DNA from: Telmatospirillum sp. | Lineage (GTDB): Bacteria; Pseudomonadota; Alphaproteobacteria; Rhodospirillales; Magnetospirillaceae | DNA: 64,000 nucleotides | Assembly: GCA_009712185.1 (NCBI GenBank) | Contig: WASQ01000126.1 | Location: forward strand, 101,914 to 165,913 | Direction: 5' to 3' | In this document: positions 35,244-44,437 of the stretch, one piece after another | Layout: each line of letters opens with the position of its first letter | Numbering within the stretch: the stretch's first letter is position 1 | Translations under genes and position numbers: made by a program | The notes under the pieces: model-generated | Told to the model about the DNA's origin: nothing | Database searches by the model: none | Seen by the model: the letters and a program-made list of their open reading frames with translations, nothing else

Positions 35244-37745
35244 TCACGCCTTGTCCACGCGTACGGCGCATTTCTTGAAATCCGTCTCTTTCGAGATCGG
35301 GCAGGTGGCGTCCAGGGTCAGTCGGTTGACAAGCTGGCTTTCGTCGAACCAGGGCATGACCACCACCCCGACCGGGGGCCGGTTGCGGCCCGCCGTCTCC
35401 ACCCGGGTCAGCACCTCGCCGCGCCGGGACGCCACCTTGACCTGCTGGCCACGCCTCAGGCCCCGTTTGGCGGCGTCGTCGGGATGCATGAAGATCACCG
35501 CATTCGGGAAAGCGCGGTAAAGCTCCGGCACGCGCCGCGTCATGGACCCGGAATGCCAGTGTTCGAGCACGCGGCCGGTGACGAACCAGAGGTCATACTG
35601 GTCGTCCGGTTCCTCCGCCGCCGGCTCGTAAGGCAGGGCGAAGACATTGGCCTTGCCGTCGGCAAATCCATAGAACCGGATGCCCTCCCCGGCCTTCACA
35701 TAGGGATCGGATCCCTCTCTGAACCGCCAGGGCGTTTCCTTGCCGTCCACCACGGGCCACCGCAACCCCCGAGTCTGGTGGTAGGTGTCGAAGGGGGCCA
35801 GATCGTGGCCATGCCCGCGCCCGAAAGACGCATATTCCTCGAACAGGCCTTTCTGGACATAGAATCCCATGGCCCGGGATTCGTCATTGTCGAAACCGGG
35901 CGTGATGTCGGACAGCGGGAAACGGTCGACCACGCCATTGCGGAACAGCACGTCGAACAGGGTCTTGCCGCGCAGATCGGGCTTTTTGGCGATCAACTCC
36001 TCCGGCCAGACCTCCTCCACCTTGAAGCGCTTCGAGAATTCCATCACCTGCCAGAGGTCCGACCGCGCCTCGCCCGGCGCCCGCACCTGCTGGCGCCAGA
36101 ACTGCGTCCGCCTCTCCGCATTGCCATAGGCCCCCTCCTTCTCCACCCACATGGCGGTCGGCAGGATCAGGTCGGCCGCCAGGGCGGTCACCGTCGGATA
36201 GGGATCGGATACGACGATGAAATTGGCCGGATTGCGATATCCCGGAAGGGTTTCCTCGTTCAGATTGGCCGAGGCCTGGAGATTGTTGGTGCATTGCACC
36301 CAATAGCAGTTGAGTTTTCCATCCTTCAGCATCCGGTTCTGCAGAACGGCGTGATAGCCGGGCTTGTCCGGGATGGTCCCCTCGGGAAGGTTCCAGATCT
36401 CTTCCGTGCGTTTGCGGTGCGCCGGATTGACCACGACCATGTCGGCGGGCAGCCGGTGCGAAAAGGTCCCGACCTCGCGCGCGGTCCCGCAGGCGGACGG
36501 CTGCCCGGTCAGCGAGAACGGATTACTGCCCGGCTTGGCGATCTTGCCCGTCAGCAGATGGAGATTGTAGATCATGTTGTTCACCCAGGTGCCGCGGCTG
36601 TGCTGGTTGAACCCCATGGTCCAGAAACTGACGATCTTGCGGGCCGGATCGGCGTAAAGCGCGGCCAGCGCCTCCAGAGTCGCGGGCGGCACCCCGGTGA
36701 GTTTCGCCACCTTGTCCAGGGTGTAATCGGCGACGAACGCCTTGAAGGCGGCGAAATCGATCGGCTCCGACGCGTCCGGATTGGCCGCGTTTCTGGCGGC
36801 CTTCTCTTTCGGATGGTCGGGGCGCAGCCCATAGCCGATATCGGCCGCGCCTTTGCGGAAATTCACGAGCTTCGTGATGAAGGCCTCGTCATAGGCCTTA
36901 TGCATGATGATGTGATTGGCGATGTAATTCAGGATCGCGAGATCGGTCTGCGGCTTGAAGACGACCTGAATGTCCGCCAGATCGAAGCTGCGGTTCTCAT
37001 AGGTCGACATCGCGGCCAGGGTGACATCCTTGTGGCCCAGCCGATGTTCGGCGATCCGGGTCCACAACACCGGATGCATCTCCGCCATATTGGCGCCCCA
37101 CAGGACATAGGTGTCGGCATGCTCGATGTCGTCGAAACAGCCCATCGGCTCATCGATGCCGAACGTCCGCATGAATCCCGCCACCGCCGAGGCCATGCAA
37201 TGGCGCGCGTTGGGATCGATGTTGTGGGACCGGAATCCCGCCTTCATCAATTTGACGGCCCCGTAGCCTTCCCACACGGTCCACTGGCCCGACCCGAACA
37301 TGCCCACCGCCGTCGGCCCCTTGGCCTTCAGGGTCTCTTTCCATTTGGCCGCCATGACATCGAACGCCTCGTCCCAGGTGACGGGCGTGAACTCGCCGTC
37401 CTTGGCATAGACGCCGTTCTTTTTGCGCAACAGCGGGCGGGTCAGCCGGTCCTCGCCATAGAGGATTTTGGACAGGAAATAGCCCTTGATACAGTTCAGC
37501 CCGCGATTGACCGGGGCATCGGGATCGGCGCGCGTGGCGACCACGCGCCCCTGTTGGACGCCGCCCATCACGCCGCAGCCGGTACCGCAGAACCGGCAGC
37601 CCGCCTTGTCCCCGCGGATGTCTCCGGCCTCCGCCGCCTCCGCTCCGCCAAGGGGGACCGCGCCACCGGGAACGGCCATCCCGGCCGCCGCCGCCGTGGC
37701 GGCTATTGCGTTGGCCTTGATGAAATCACGCCGGGTAAGGCTCAT
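35244..37745 (-). CDS. napA: NapA: catalytic subunit of periplasmic nitrate reductase
   Basis: An 833-residue Mo-bis-MGD enzyme that reduces nitrate to nitrite in the periplasm. Tat signal [21 protein letters not shown], a [4Fe-4S] motif [13 protein letters not shown] with the fourth Cys in [10 protein letters not shown], the Mo-ligand Cys in [13 protein letters not shown], and the final molybdopterin dinucleotide domain ([25 protein letters not shown]). Length is standard. ATG 37745 overlaps the napD stop (ATGA), and CAGGAG lies upstream. The track's 990-residue version begins within napD. Matured by NapD, and it needs molybdate, linking it to ModE. Confidence 0.97.
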   Translation of the reverse strand: MSLTRRDFIKANAIAATAAAAGMAVPGGAVPLGGAEAAEAGDIRGDKAGCRFCGTGCGVMGGVQQGRVVATRADPDAPVNRGLNCIKGYFLSKILYGEDRLTRPLLRKKNGVYAKDGEFTPVTWDEAFDVMAAKWKETLKAKGPTAVGMFGSGQWTVWEGYGAVKLMKAGFRSHNIDPNARHCMASAVAGFMRTFGIDEPMGCFDDIEHADTYVLWGANMAEMHPVLWTRIAEHRLGHKDVTLAAMSTYENRSFDLADIQVVFKPQTDLAILNYIANHIIMHKAYDEAFITKLVNFRKGAADIGYGLRPDHPKEKAARNAANPDASEPIDFAAFKAFVADYTLDKVAKLTGVPPATLEALAALYADPARKIVSFWTMGFNQHSRGTWVNNMIYNLHLLTGKIAKPGSNPFSLTGQPSACGTAREVGTFSHRLPADMVVVNPAHRKRTEEIWNLPEGTIPDKPGYHAVLQNRMLKDGKLNCYWVQCTNNLQASANLNEETLPGYRNPANFIVVSDPYPTVTALAADLILPTAMWVEKEGAYGNAERRTQFWRQQVRAPGEARSDLWQVMEFSKRFKVEEVWPEELIAKKPDLRGKTLFDVLFRNGVVDRFPLSDITPGFDNDESRAMGFYVQKGLFEEYASFGRGHGHDLAPFDTYHQTRGLRWPVVDGKETPWRFREGSDPYVKAGEGIRFYGFADGKANVFALPYEPAAEEPDDQYDLWFVTGRVLEHWHSGSMTRRVPELYRAFPNAVIFMHPDDAAKRGLRRGQQVKVASRRGEVLTRVETAGRNRPPVGVVVMPWFDESQLVNRLTLDATCPISKETDFKKCAVRVDKA

Positions 37746-38041
37746 CTTGGGGACTCCTGTTCTTCCCAATGGTGGTAGATGAGGGCGGCAGACAGAACGC
37801 CCTCGACGGCCGGAAGACGGGTCAGGATCTGTCCCGCCCCCTCTTCCTCCGTATCCTCGACGGTGACGACCAGATGACCGGCCTGATCCGCCTGATGCAC
37901 CTCGACACCGGAGACCCGCCGCAGCCGGTCCCCGACCGCCTCGACCTCGCCGGAGCGGGCATAGACCAGGACACCGCACAGATGATGTCCCCGGGCCCCG
38001 GGACCACGCCCGTCCTCCTCGATGAACTTTCCGACACGCAT
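37742..38041 (-). CDS. napD: NapD: NapA signal-peptide chaperone
   Basis: A 99-residue ferredoxin-fold cytoplasmic chaperone that binds the NapA Tat signal until the cofactor is inserted. [22 protein letters not shown] and the [35 protein letters not shown] pattern are typical of NapD. It overlaps napA by 4 bp and lies 78 bp after nrfA, with a stable hairpin in the gap. Confidence 0.9.
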   Translation of the reverse strand: MRVGKFIEEDGRGPGARGHHLCGVLVYARSGEVEAVGDRLRRVSGVEVHQADQAGHLVVTVEDTEEEGAGQILTRLPAVEGVLSAALIYHHWEEQESPR

Positions 38042-38086
38042 CCGGCATCCCCCCTTGCCGGACGGGTCCCCGATCCGGCGCGACCG

Positions 38087-38111
38087 GCCCCCGCCCGGAT
38101 CGGGCGGGGGC
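38087..38111 (-). promoter_or_regulatory. intercistronic hairpin between nrfA and napD
   Basis: GCCCCCGCCCG pairs perfectly with CGGGCGGGGGC around a 3-nt loop. On the minus strand no T-run follows, so it looks more like an mRNA-stabilising, processing or partial-attenuation element than a terminator. It would separate expression of nrfHA from napDABC. Confidence 0.5.
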
Positions 38112-38119
38112 GTTTCCTG

Positions 38120-39562
38120 TCAGTGACTGGTGACCGGCGTCGCCGACGGCTGCGGCGCGTAATTGACGGCCCGCGTCTTGACGTCGCGGCGAAGGGCAAG
38201 CTGACCCTCGCGGCACATGTTGATCGCCTCGGCGAAGGACTTGACCGAATACTGGTCGGCATGGAAACCCATGGAGTTTTCCGAAACCAGGAAGTCGATC
38301 ATGAAGCCGGCGTCACGCTGAAGTTTGCGGGCCGCGGCCAGTTCCTCGTCGGTGGCACCGGCATCCTTGGCGGCCTTCAGATCGCCGATCAGGTCGACCA
38401 GGGCGTTCATCGCGACATTGCGCGTCTCGACGAAGCGGGTCTGGATCTCCTCGACGCGGCTCTTCATCTCCGTCTCGGACCAGCGATGGCAGCCCTGGCA
38501 GGAGGCGTTGACGTTCAGCAACGGCGACCGGACATTGTGGTCCGAGATCTTCATCGCCCCTTCCCGGACGTAAGGCATGTGGCAGTCGGCGCAGGCGACG
38601 CCGGACCGGGCGTGGATGCCCTGGCTCCAGGTCTCGAACTCGGGATGGCGGGCCTTCATCATCGGCGCGCCGGTCTCCTTGTGGGTCCACTCGACGACAT
38701 TGTCCTCGTTCTCGGACGCGACGATCTGGTCCAGCTTCAGGCCCTTGGGCCAGGGGAAGGTCAGGCGCTTGTCGGCGCCGCGGAAGTAATAGGTGACATG
38801 GCACTGGGCGCAGACGTAGGTCCGCATTTCCTGACGGCTGGCGTCGCGGTTGACGTCATAGTCCTTGACACCCTGGGACGCCTTCAGCGCGCGGATGCCC
38901 TCGATGAAGGCGGGACGGGAAATCCGCAGATTCATCGTCTTGGCGTCATGGCAGTCGACACAGGAAATCGGATGCGTCACCTGTTTGCGGGCATCGGCAT
39001 AGGGCATGTGGTTGATCGCCTCGAAGCCCTTGGTGATGTCGCCGTTGCCCAGCTTCATATAGGTCGGGTAAAGCGACGCGTGGCAGTTGAGGCAGGTGCC
39101 CGGCTGCTTGGCGACACGCTGGCGCTCGGTGAACACCTGATCCTCCAGCATGTAGGCGTGCCCGCGCTTTTCGCGATAGTCGGCGGCAAAGGAATAGCCG
39201 GCCCACATGGTCTTCAGCCGTGGATCCAGTTCCAGCTTTGACCGCGCCACCACCGTCCGCGGATCGGCCTCCGTCGGCGAATGGGGGACGCCCTCACTGC
39301 CGCCGAAACGGGTCCGCTCCATGTCGGTCGTCATCTTGTAGCGGTCATATTGAAGGGGAAAATTCTGTCCCCAGACGGCGGGATCATCGATCGTGTCGTT
39401 GAGCGCCGTCACCTGGAAGAACGGGGTTTTCGCCTCCTGTTTATGCTCGAAAATATTGACGAGCAAAGCGGCGATCCCGGCGCCCGCCGCGATCGCGATG
39501 GCCGCGATGACGACCAGCAACCGGCCCTTGCCGGGAGAATGGGGTGCGTTTGGCGTAGCCAT
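38120..39562 (-). CDS. nrfA: NrfA: pentaheme ammonia-forming nitrite reductase, CXXCH and Ca-site variant
   Basis: A 480-residue periplasmic cytochrome c552 that reduces nitrite to ammonium with six electrons. A hydrophobic N-terminal anchor ([20 protein letters not shown]) precedes five heme sites at about 157 (CLNCH), 201 (CVDCH), 251 ([10 protein letters not shown]), 324 (CADCH) and 355 (CQGCH). The active-site Arg (RTRFGGSE), Tyr (YYF) and His (RHPEFE) are present. Two things are odd. The first, catalytic heme has CXXCH rather than the classic CXXCK. The calcium-site Glu and Gln of E. coli NrfA are replaced ([15 protein letters not shown]), with Arg in the Gln position, as in calcium-independent NrfA. 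ATG 39562 has GAGGA upstream. Confidence 0.95.
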   Translation of the reverse strand: MATPNAPHSPGKGRLLVVIAAIAIAAGAGIAALLVNIFEHKQEAKTPFFQVTALNDTIDDPAVWGQNFPLQYDRYKMTTDMERTRFGGSEGVPHSPTEADPRTVVARSKLELDPRLKTMWAGYSFAADYREKRGHAYMLEDQVFTERQRVAKQPGTCLNCHASLYPTYMKLGNGDITKGFEAINHMPYADARKQVTHPISCVDCHDAKTMNLRISRPAFIEGIRALKASQGVKDYDVNRDASRQEMRTYVCAQCHVTYYFRGADKRLTFPWPKGLKLDQIVASENEDNVVEWTHKETGAPMMKARHPEFETWSQGIHARSGVACADCHMPYVREGAMKISDHNVRSPLLNVNASCQGCHRWSETEMKSRVEEIQTRFVETRNVAMNALVDLIGDLKAAKDAGATDEELAAARKLQRDAGFMIDFLVSENSMGFHADQYSVKSFAEAINMCREGQLALRRDVKTRAVNYAPQPSATPVTSH

Positions 39563-39579
39563 TCTGGATTTCCTCGAAG

Positions 39580-40083
39580 TCAGTGCGTTTGTGAAGTGGC
39601 GGCGGAAACGGCGGTTCCGGGCGAAAGGGACGCGGCCCCATGCCCGACATCGGCATGGCACCGGATGCAGGAAATGTCCTGGCCGCTGTGGGGATTGCCG
39701 TCGATGGCCGACGTCATGGCACCGTGACAGGAACGGCAGGTTCCTTCCGTGACCTTGGCATCGAAATCCTTGATCAGGATGTTGTCCGGGATCGGGCCGA
39801 AGGTGAATGCCATGCTGTGCGAGACGCCATTGGCGGCCTTCACGGCATATTTCCCGATGGTGTCATGGGGGGTATGGCAGTCGTTGCAGGTCGCCGCCGC
39901 ATGATGCGGACTTTTCATCCAGCCGGAATAATAGTCCTGCATCACATGACAATTGGCACAGGCGGTTGGGTCGTTGGTAAGATAAGAATAACCACGGGCA
40001 TAAACAAACGTGTAAATGCCAAGCCCCACAGTCGCCCCCAAGGCTACGGCAAGAAACACTGCTGCGCGAATTTTCCAAATCAT
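39580..40083 (-). CDS. nrfH: NrfH: tetraheme quinol dehydrogenase for NrfA
   Basis: A 167-residue membrane-anchored NapC/NirT-family cytochrome that delivers electrons from menaquinol or ubiquinol to NrfA. One N-terminal helix (IRAAVFLAVALGATVGLGIYTF), then CANCHVM (heme 1, CxxCHxM as in NrfH), CNDCH, CRSCH and CIRCH. It is shorter than NapC and sits 17 bp ahead of nrfA, so NrfH rather than another NapC. ATG 40083 is the start that puts the anchor at the N-terminus. The track's 52 extra residues run through the promoter region. Confidence 0.93.
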   Translation of the reverse strand: MIWKIRAAVFLAVALGATVGLGIYTFVYARGYSYLTNDPTACANCHVMQDYYSGWMKSPHHAAATCNDCHTPHDTIGKYAVKAANGVSHSMAFTFGPIPDNILIKDFDAKVTEGTCRSCHGAMTSAIDGNPHSGQDISCIRCHADVGHGAASLSPGTAVSAATSQTH

Positions 40084-40180
40084 GATCGTCGTCACCGCCG
40101 TGGCGAGTTTTATCTGTTCAGAGCCAACGCGGAGGATGACTGGATTGGTGCCGTTCCCCACCCGGCCCGATGAAAGTCTC

Positions 40181-40221
40181 ATTATCCACATTGTCAGTAA
40201 GGCGAACTTGACATTGGTCAA
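40181..40221 (-). promoter_or_regulatory. Fnr-type promoter of nrfHA-napDABC
   Basis: A perfect dyad TTGAC-ATTG-GTCAA (40208-40221) is centred about 41 bp upstream of the start predicted from the GATAAT -10 element on the minus strand (40186-40181). That spacing is the class II Fnr-activated arrangement. The gene start at 40083 leaves a leader of about 90 nt. Confidence 0.7.
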
Positions 40222-40366
40222 GTCCGGCCGGGCTTCCAAAAATTCTACCCTTGGTTTCTATTTCCAGATCCACCATCAAAAAAAGAGAGACGCTCGGGAC
40301 AGAGTCGCCGGAGCCGCCGGCCGGGCGCCGCAGCAAAATGTCGGAACGATCGCGAAGAGACGCCGG

Positions 40367-41050
40367 TCAGGAGGCCAGACGGACGGGGCCAAGTCCTTCG
40401 GCGGAGCCGGTGAGGACCACCTCTCCCCCCTCCATCCAGATCGCGCCCGCCTTCTGGAGTTTCACCAGAGTCCGCGACAGAACCTCGGGCCCGGTCCCCG
40501 CCATGAAGGCGAGGTCCTTTTTCGACACCGGCAACGGGAACCGCCGGCATCCGCCCGACAGGTCTTCCAAAAGCGACAGAACTCTGGCTTCCACCGACAG
40601 GCTGGCCTGGCGCTGTGCGAAATTGCTGAAGGCGTGGCTTTCCGAGGCCACCGCGCGCATCAGGCCGAGCGAAAAACCGCCCCCCGCCGCCATGGCCGCC
40701 AGCAGATCGGCCTCGGGCAGCGGACAGACCACGGTCTCCTCGACCGCGCGCGCCGATGTGCGATGTTCATGACCGTCGAACAGGTCGGCGCATCCCAGCA
40801 ATTCTCCGGGCCGGACCAGACGCAGGATCGCGACACCGCCATTGTCGTCGACATATTCGAGGACCAGCGCGCCGGACAGAACCGAAAAGGCGGACAGACA
40901 GTCCGCCCCCTGGTCGAACAGATAGGCGCCACGGGCGACACGCTGGAGATGACGGGTTTCGCGGCAGCGCCCCGCGCCGCACTCGCCGGCCCCAAGGCCA
41001 CAGGGCTCGACGCAGGACATCGGATAGGATCGGATGGCGGCGATGGACAT
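40367..41050 (-). CDS. Crp/Fnr family regulator with N-terminal cysteine cluster
   Basis: A 227-residue regulator with a cyclic-nucleotide-fold sensor domain (LFDQGADCLSAFSVLSGALVLEY, RPGELLGCADLF) and a C-terminal winged helix (PVSKKDLAFMAGTGPEVLSRTLVKLQKAG). N-terminal cysteines at 13, 17, 24 and 29, plus Cys109 in VVCPLP, which aligns with the central Fnr cluster ligand, suggest an oxygen- or NO-sensitive [4Fe-4S] centre, though spacing differs from E. coli Fnr. The recognition helix has ExxSR, as in Fnr, which reads TTGAT/TTGAC half-sites. Such sites precede nrfH, nosR and nnrS. It is immediately upstream of nrfH on the same strand, a likely local activator. Confidence 0.88.
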   Translation of the reverse strand: MSIAAIRSYPMSCVEPCGLGAGECGAGRCRETRHLQRVARGAYLFDQGADCLSAFSVLSGALVLEYVDDNGGVAILRLVRPGELLGCADLFDGHEHRTSARAVEETVVCPLPEADLLAAMAAGGGFSLGLMRAVASESHAFSNFAQRQASLSVEARVLSLLEDLSGGCRRFPLPVSKKDLAFMAGTGPEVLSRTLVKLQKAGAIWMEGGEVVLTGSAEGLGPVRLAS

Positions 41051-41223
41051 CTCTGGCGTTCCCCGGCAACAACCCCAAGGATCGCGCGGTCATGTCAAGG
41101 CAGCCAGCCAAGAAAGGTAAAGGGATCTGTAAAGAAATGTAAGGATCCCCGGAACGGGCACCGAAGGGCGCGGCGAGGAAACCCGGGGACCGGAGAGACA
41201 CGCCCGGCGCGCCCCGCGGCCTG

Positions 41224-41970
41224 TCAGGCCGGGTCGCCGGTCTCCGCCGCCAGGCAGTATCCGACCCCGTGAACGGATTTGATCAGGCGCGGATAGCGGC
41301 CATCGGCCTCCAGCTTGCGGCGCAGATTGCCGACGTGGACGTCGATGCTGCGCTCCAGCGGCGACCAGTCCCGGCCCTTCGCCGCCTCCGAAAGCTCCTG
41401 CCGGCTCACGGCGCGGCCCGGTGGGGAGGCGAGGCAGAGAAGAATGGCGAACTCCATCGTGGTCAGCGCGACCGGCCGGCCATCCGGTGCCGTCAGGTCC
41501 TGACGTTGCGTGTTGAACGACCATCCCTCGAAATGGATCACCGGAGACGGCGCCGCCCCGACGGCATCCGGCGGCGGGGTCTGCGCCGCCATGACCGGTG
41601 TCTGAAGACGCCGCAACAGGGCCTTCACGCGCGCCAGCAATTCCCGCAAAGGAAACGGCTTCGCGATGTAGTCGTCCGCCCCGACCTCAAGCCCGACGAC
41701 ACGGTCCACCAGATCCGTCCGACCGGTGATCATGATGATTCCCACCCCGGACCGGGTCCGGAGCTGGCGGGCCAGGGAAAACCCGTCCTCGCCGGGAAGA
41801 TTGACGTCCAGCAGGACAATGCGGACGCCGTCGTCCAGGGATCGGGCCATTCCCTCTCCATCGGCGGCCTCAACCACATCGAAGCCCTGGTCCGACAGGT
41901 AAAGGGCGACCGTCCCCCGCAGATCGGCGTCGTCCTCGACGATCAGAATTTTCGATTTGTCCTGGGTCAT
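41224..41970 (-). CDS. OmpR-family response regulator
   Basis: A 248-residue two-component regulator. Receiver domain with acidic pair VEDDAD, phospho-acceptor Asp in IVLLDVNLPGEDGF and Lys in AKPFPLRELL, then an OmpR/PhoB winged-helix DNA-binding domain (LTTMEFAILLCLASPPGRAVSRQELS, SIDVHVGNLRRKLEADGRYPRLIKSVHGVGY). The architecture is TorR/OmpR-like. ATG 41970 follows GAGGG, and the track extension is a shadow. It is divergent from the hybrid kinase gene, its probable partner, and downstream of the Crp/Fnr gene region. Confidence 0.93.
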   Translation of the reverse strand: MTQDKSKILIVEDDADLRGTVALYLSDQGFDVVEAADGEGMARSLDDGVRIVLLDVNLPGEDGFSLARQLRTRSGVGIIMITGRTDLVDRVVGLEVGADDYIAKPFPLRELLARVKALLRRLQTPVMAAQTPPPDAVGAAPSPVIHFEGWSFNTQRQDLTAPDGRPVALTTMEFAILLCLASPPGRAVSRQELSEAAKGRDWSPLERSIDVHVGNLRRKLEADGRYPRLIKSVHGVGYCLAAETGDPA

Positions 41971-42223
41971 GGATGGACCCTCGTCATCCCCATTCCTGCG
42001 AGCCAAGCTGCGCCATTGGTAACCGGGGCAAAACGGGCGGGCAAACGCCCCCTCCCTCTTCCGGGACGGGAAACGGACTGCATGTCCGGAGGCCCTCCTG
42101 CCGCTCTCCCTCATAAGCCTTTGACATGTAACACGGTGACGCGAGGGTCGTCTTCCCGATTTGTTCAGCCTAAGATCCCGGAGCCGGTCGCGGCATGTCG
42201 CCTCAAAGACAAAAGGCCCTGTT

Positions 42224-44425
42224 ATGGTCGCCCCACCCTCCCTGTTCCGATCGCTCACGCTGCGTTATGTGCTGGCCCTGGCCCTGGTCGGATCCCTGGC
42301 GACAACGGCCTTCCTGTTCCTGCACAAGGTCATCCTGCGCCACGAGAACGAAGCGGCCGTGGTCAATCTGTCGGGTCGCCAGCGGATGTTGAGCCAGCGC
42401 ATCACTCTGGCCGCCTCGCTGGCGATGGACTCGGCCGACCCGGCGCGGCGCCGGTTCTGGCTGGACGAACTGACCGCGGCCGCCAGCCTGATGGAACGGT
42501 CTCACGAGGCGCTGACCAAAGGCGACCCGGACCTCGAAATCCCGGCCGATCTGGCCGCTTCGATCGGCCCCCTCTATGCGGCGCGACCGGACGAGGTCTC
42601 GCGTCAGGTCGCCGAGTTTCTGGCCGATGCCCGGGCCCTGGCCGCGTCCGACGGCCCCATTGATCCCGCCGATCCGGCCTATCAGCGGATCCTGGCCCGA
42701 TCCTCCCAGGTGCTGTCCGGTCTCGACGATGTGGTCAGCCGCTATCAGGCCGAAGTGGAACAGCGTGTCCGCACGCTGGAACAGCTTGAAACCGGCGTCT
42801 GGCTGGTGACTCTCGTCGTCCTGACGCTGGAGGCCCTGTTCATCTTCCGTCCGATGACAAGACGCGTGCAATCCCTGCTTCAACGCGAGGCGGAACGCCG
42901 GGAGGCCGCGGAACAGCAGTCCATCGACGACCAGCGGCGGGCGGAAACCCTGGTGGATACGATCGCCGACGCCGTCGTCACCATCGATCAGGACGGTTTG
43001 ATCCGGACGTTCAGCCCCTCGGCGGAACGGATGTTCGGCTGGTCGCGGACGGAAATGCTGGGCCGCGAGGTGGGAGACCTGATGCCGGACAGCTATCAGC
43101 GGCGGCACAAGGACATTCTTCGGCATTACATGGGCGGCGGCGCGCCCAGGGTGATCGGCGTCGGCCTTGAGGTCGAAGGCCGCCACCGAGACGGCAGCAC
43201 CTTCCCGCTGGAACTGGCGCTGGGGGAATGGCAATCCGAGGGGCGGAGGTTTTTTACCGCGGTGATGCGCGATGTCACGCAGCGCAAGGCATTGGAGGAG
43301 TCGGTCCGGCGCGCCCAGAAAATGGAGGTCGTGGGCCAGTTGGCGGGAGGCATTGCCCACGATTTCAACAATCTTCTGGGCATCATTTCGGGCAATCTCG
43401 AAATGCTGGAGGAACGGCTGAAGGACAACCCGGCCCTGCTCAAAAGGGTCGAGGTGGCCCAGCATGCGGCGGCCAGGGGGGCCGATCTCACCCGAAAGCT
43501 GCTGTCCTTCTCGGGCAGCCGGACCAGCCAGCCCCAGACGGTCGATGTCAATGCGGTGATCCGGGCCGGCAACGATCTTCTCGGCCGGCTTCAAACCGCC
43601 GGCATAGAGGTCGATCTCGCGCTGGAGGACGGCCTGCCGCCGGTCCATATCGATCCGGGAGAGTTCGAGGACGCCCTGATCAACCTCGTCCTGAATGCGC
43701 GGGACGCCATGCCCGGAGGTGGAACCATCGTCATCGCGACCTCCGTTTTCCAGCCGGAGGACGCCTCCCCGGAAGTGGTGGTCAGTGTCGCCGACACGGG
43801 CGTCGGCATTGATTTCGCCGATCAGAAAAAGATTTTCGAGCCTTTCTACAGCAGCAAGCCGCCGGGCAAGGGAACGGGCCTCGGGCTGGTCACGGTCGAC
43901 AGTTTCGTGCGGCATTCCCGGGGACGAATCACCGTCTATTCCGCTCCGGGGCGGGGCACCACCTTCCGGATTTCTCTCCCCGCCCTGGCCGCCACCCCGA
44001 CCGATGCGCCGGGACCGGTACCTGGCGGCACCGAAACGCTTCTGATCGTGGACGATGAGGCGGAATTGAAAGCCCTGCTTTGCGGCCAGCTCGAAAGCCT
44101 CGGGTACCGCTGCCTTCCGGCTGGCGACGCCGACGCCGCCCTCGCCATTCTGGAGGAAAGGCGCGACATCGCCCTGGTCATCACCGACGTGATCATGCCC
44201 GGCACCCTCGACGGGGTGGACCTCGCCCGCCGGGCCCTGCAATCCCGGCCCGGCCTCAAAGTTCTGCTGATGACCGGATTTGCGGCAAGAAGCTCGGACG
44301 ATCTGCTGCGGCAGGTGCCATCCGCCGGGGTCATCGCCAAGCCCTACCGGCGACGCGACATCGCCGAACGGATCCGGGCCTTGCTGGATGCTCCGTCACC
44401 GTCCCCCGCCGATGCCCCTTTATGA
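42224..44425 (+). CDS. hybrid sensor histidine kinase with NarX/PilJ-like input domain
   Basis: A 733-residue inner-membrane kinase. Two helices (about residues 14-32 and 195-215) flank a periplasmic domain whose start VNLSGRQRMLSQRITLAA resembles the P-box of NarX/NarQ and PilJ-type sensors, which binds nitrate or nitrite. Then come a coiled linker, a PAS domain (ETLVDTIADAVVTIDQDGLI), HisKA with LAGGIAHDFNNLL, HATPase with LINLVLNARDAM, VADTGVGI and GTGLGL, and a C-terminal receiver (LLIVDDEAE, VITDVIMPG). It is probably nitrate-responsive and paired with the divergent response regulator, close to nrf-nap. Confidence 0.87.
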   Translation: MVAPPSLFRSLTLRYVLALALVGSLATTAFLFLHKVILRHENEAAVVNLSGRQRMLSQRITLAASLAMDSADPARRRFWLDELTAAASLMERSHEALTKGDPDLEIPADLAASIGPLYAARPDEVSRQVAEFLADARALAASDGPIDPADPAYQRILARSSQVLSGLDDVVSRYQAEVEQRVRTLEQLETGVWLVTLVVLTLEALFIFRPMTRRVQSLLQREAERREAAEQQSIDDQRRAETLVDTIADAVVTIDQDGLIRTFSPSAERMFGWSRTEMLGREVGDLMPDSYQRRHKDILRHYMGGGAPRVIGVGLEVEGRHRDGSTFPLELALGEWQSEGRRFFTAVMRDVTQRKALEESVRRAQKMEVVGQLAGGIAHDFNNLLGIISGNLEMLEERLKDNPALLKRVEVAQHAAARGADLTRKLLSFSGSRTSQPQTVDVNAVIRAGNDLLGRLQTAGIEVDLALEDGLPPVHIDPGEFEDALINLVLNARDAMPGGGTIVIATSVFQPEDASPEVVVSVADTGVGIDFADQKKIFEPFYSSKPPGKGTGLGLVTVDSFVRHSRGRITVYSAPGRGTTFRISLPALAATPTDAPGPVPGGTETLLIVDDEAELKALLCGQLESLGYRCLPAGDADAALAILEERRDIALVITDVIMPGTLDGVDLARRALQSRPGLKVLLMTGFAARSSDDLLRQVPSAGVIAKPYRRRDIAERIRALLDAPSPSPADAPL

Positions 44426-44437
44426 CGGCGCCGCCGG

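Noticed and set aside
35103-37778. 891-residue plus-strand ORF opposite napA
   Set aside because: Shadow of NapA, whose cofactor motifs and Tat signal are intact on the minus strand.
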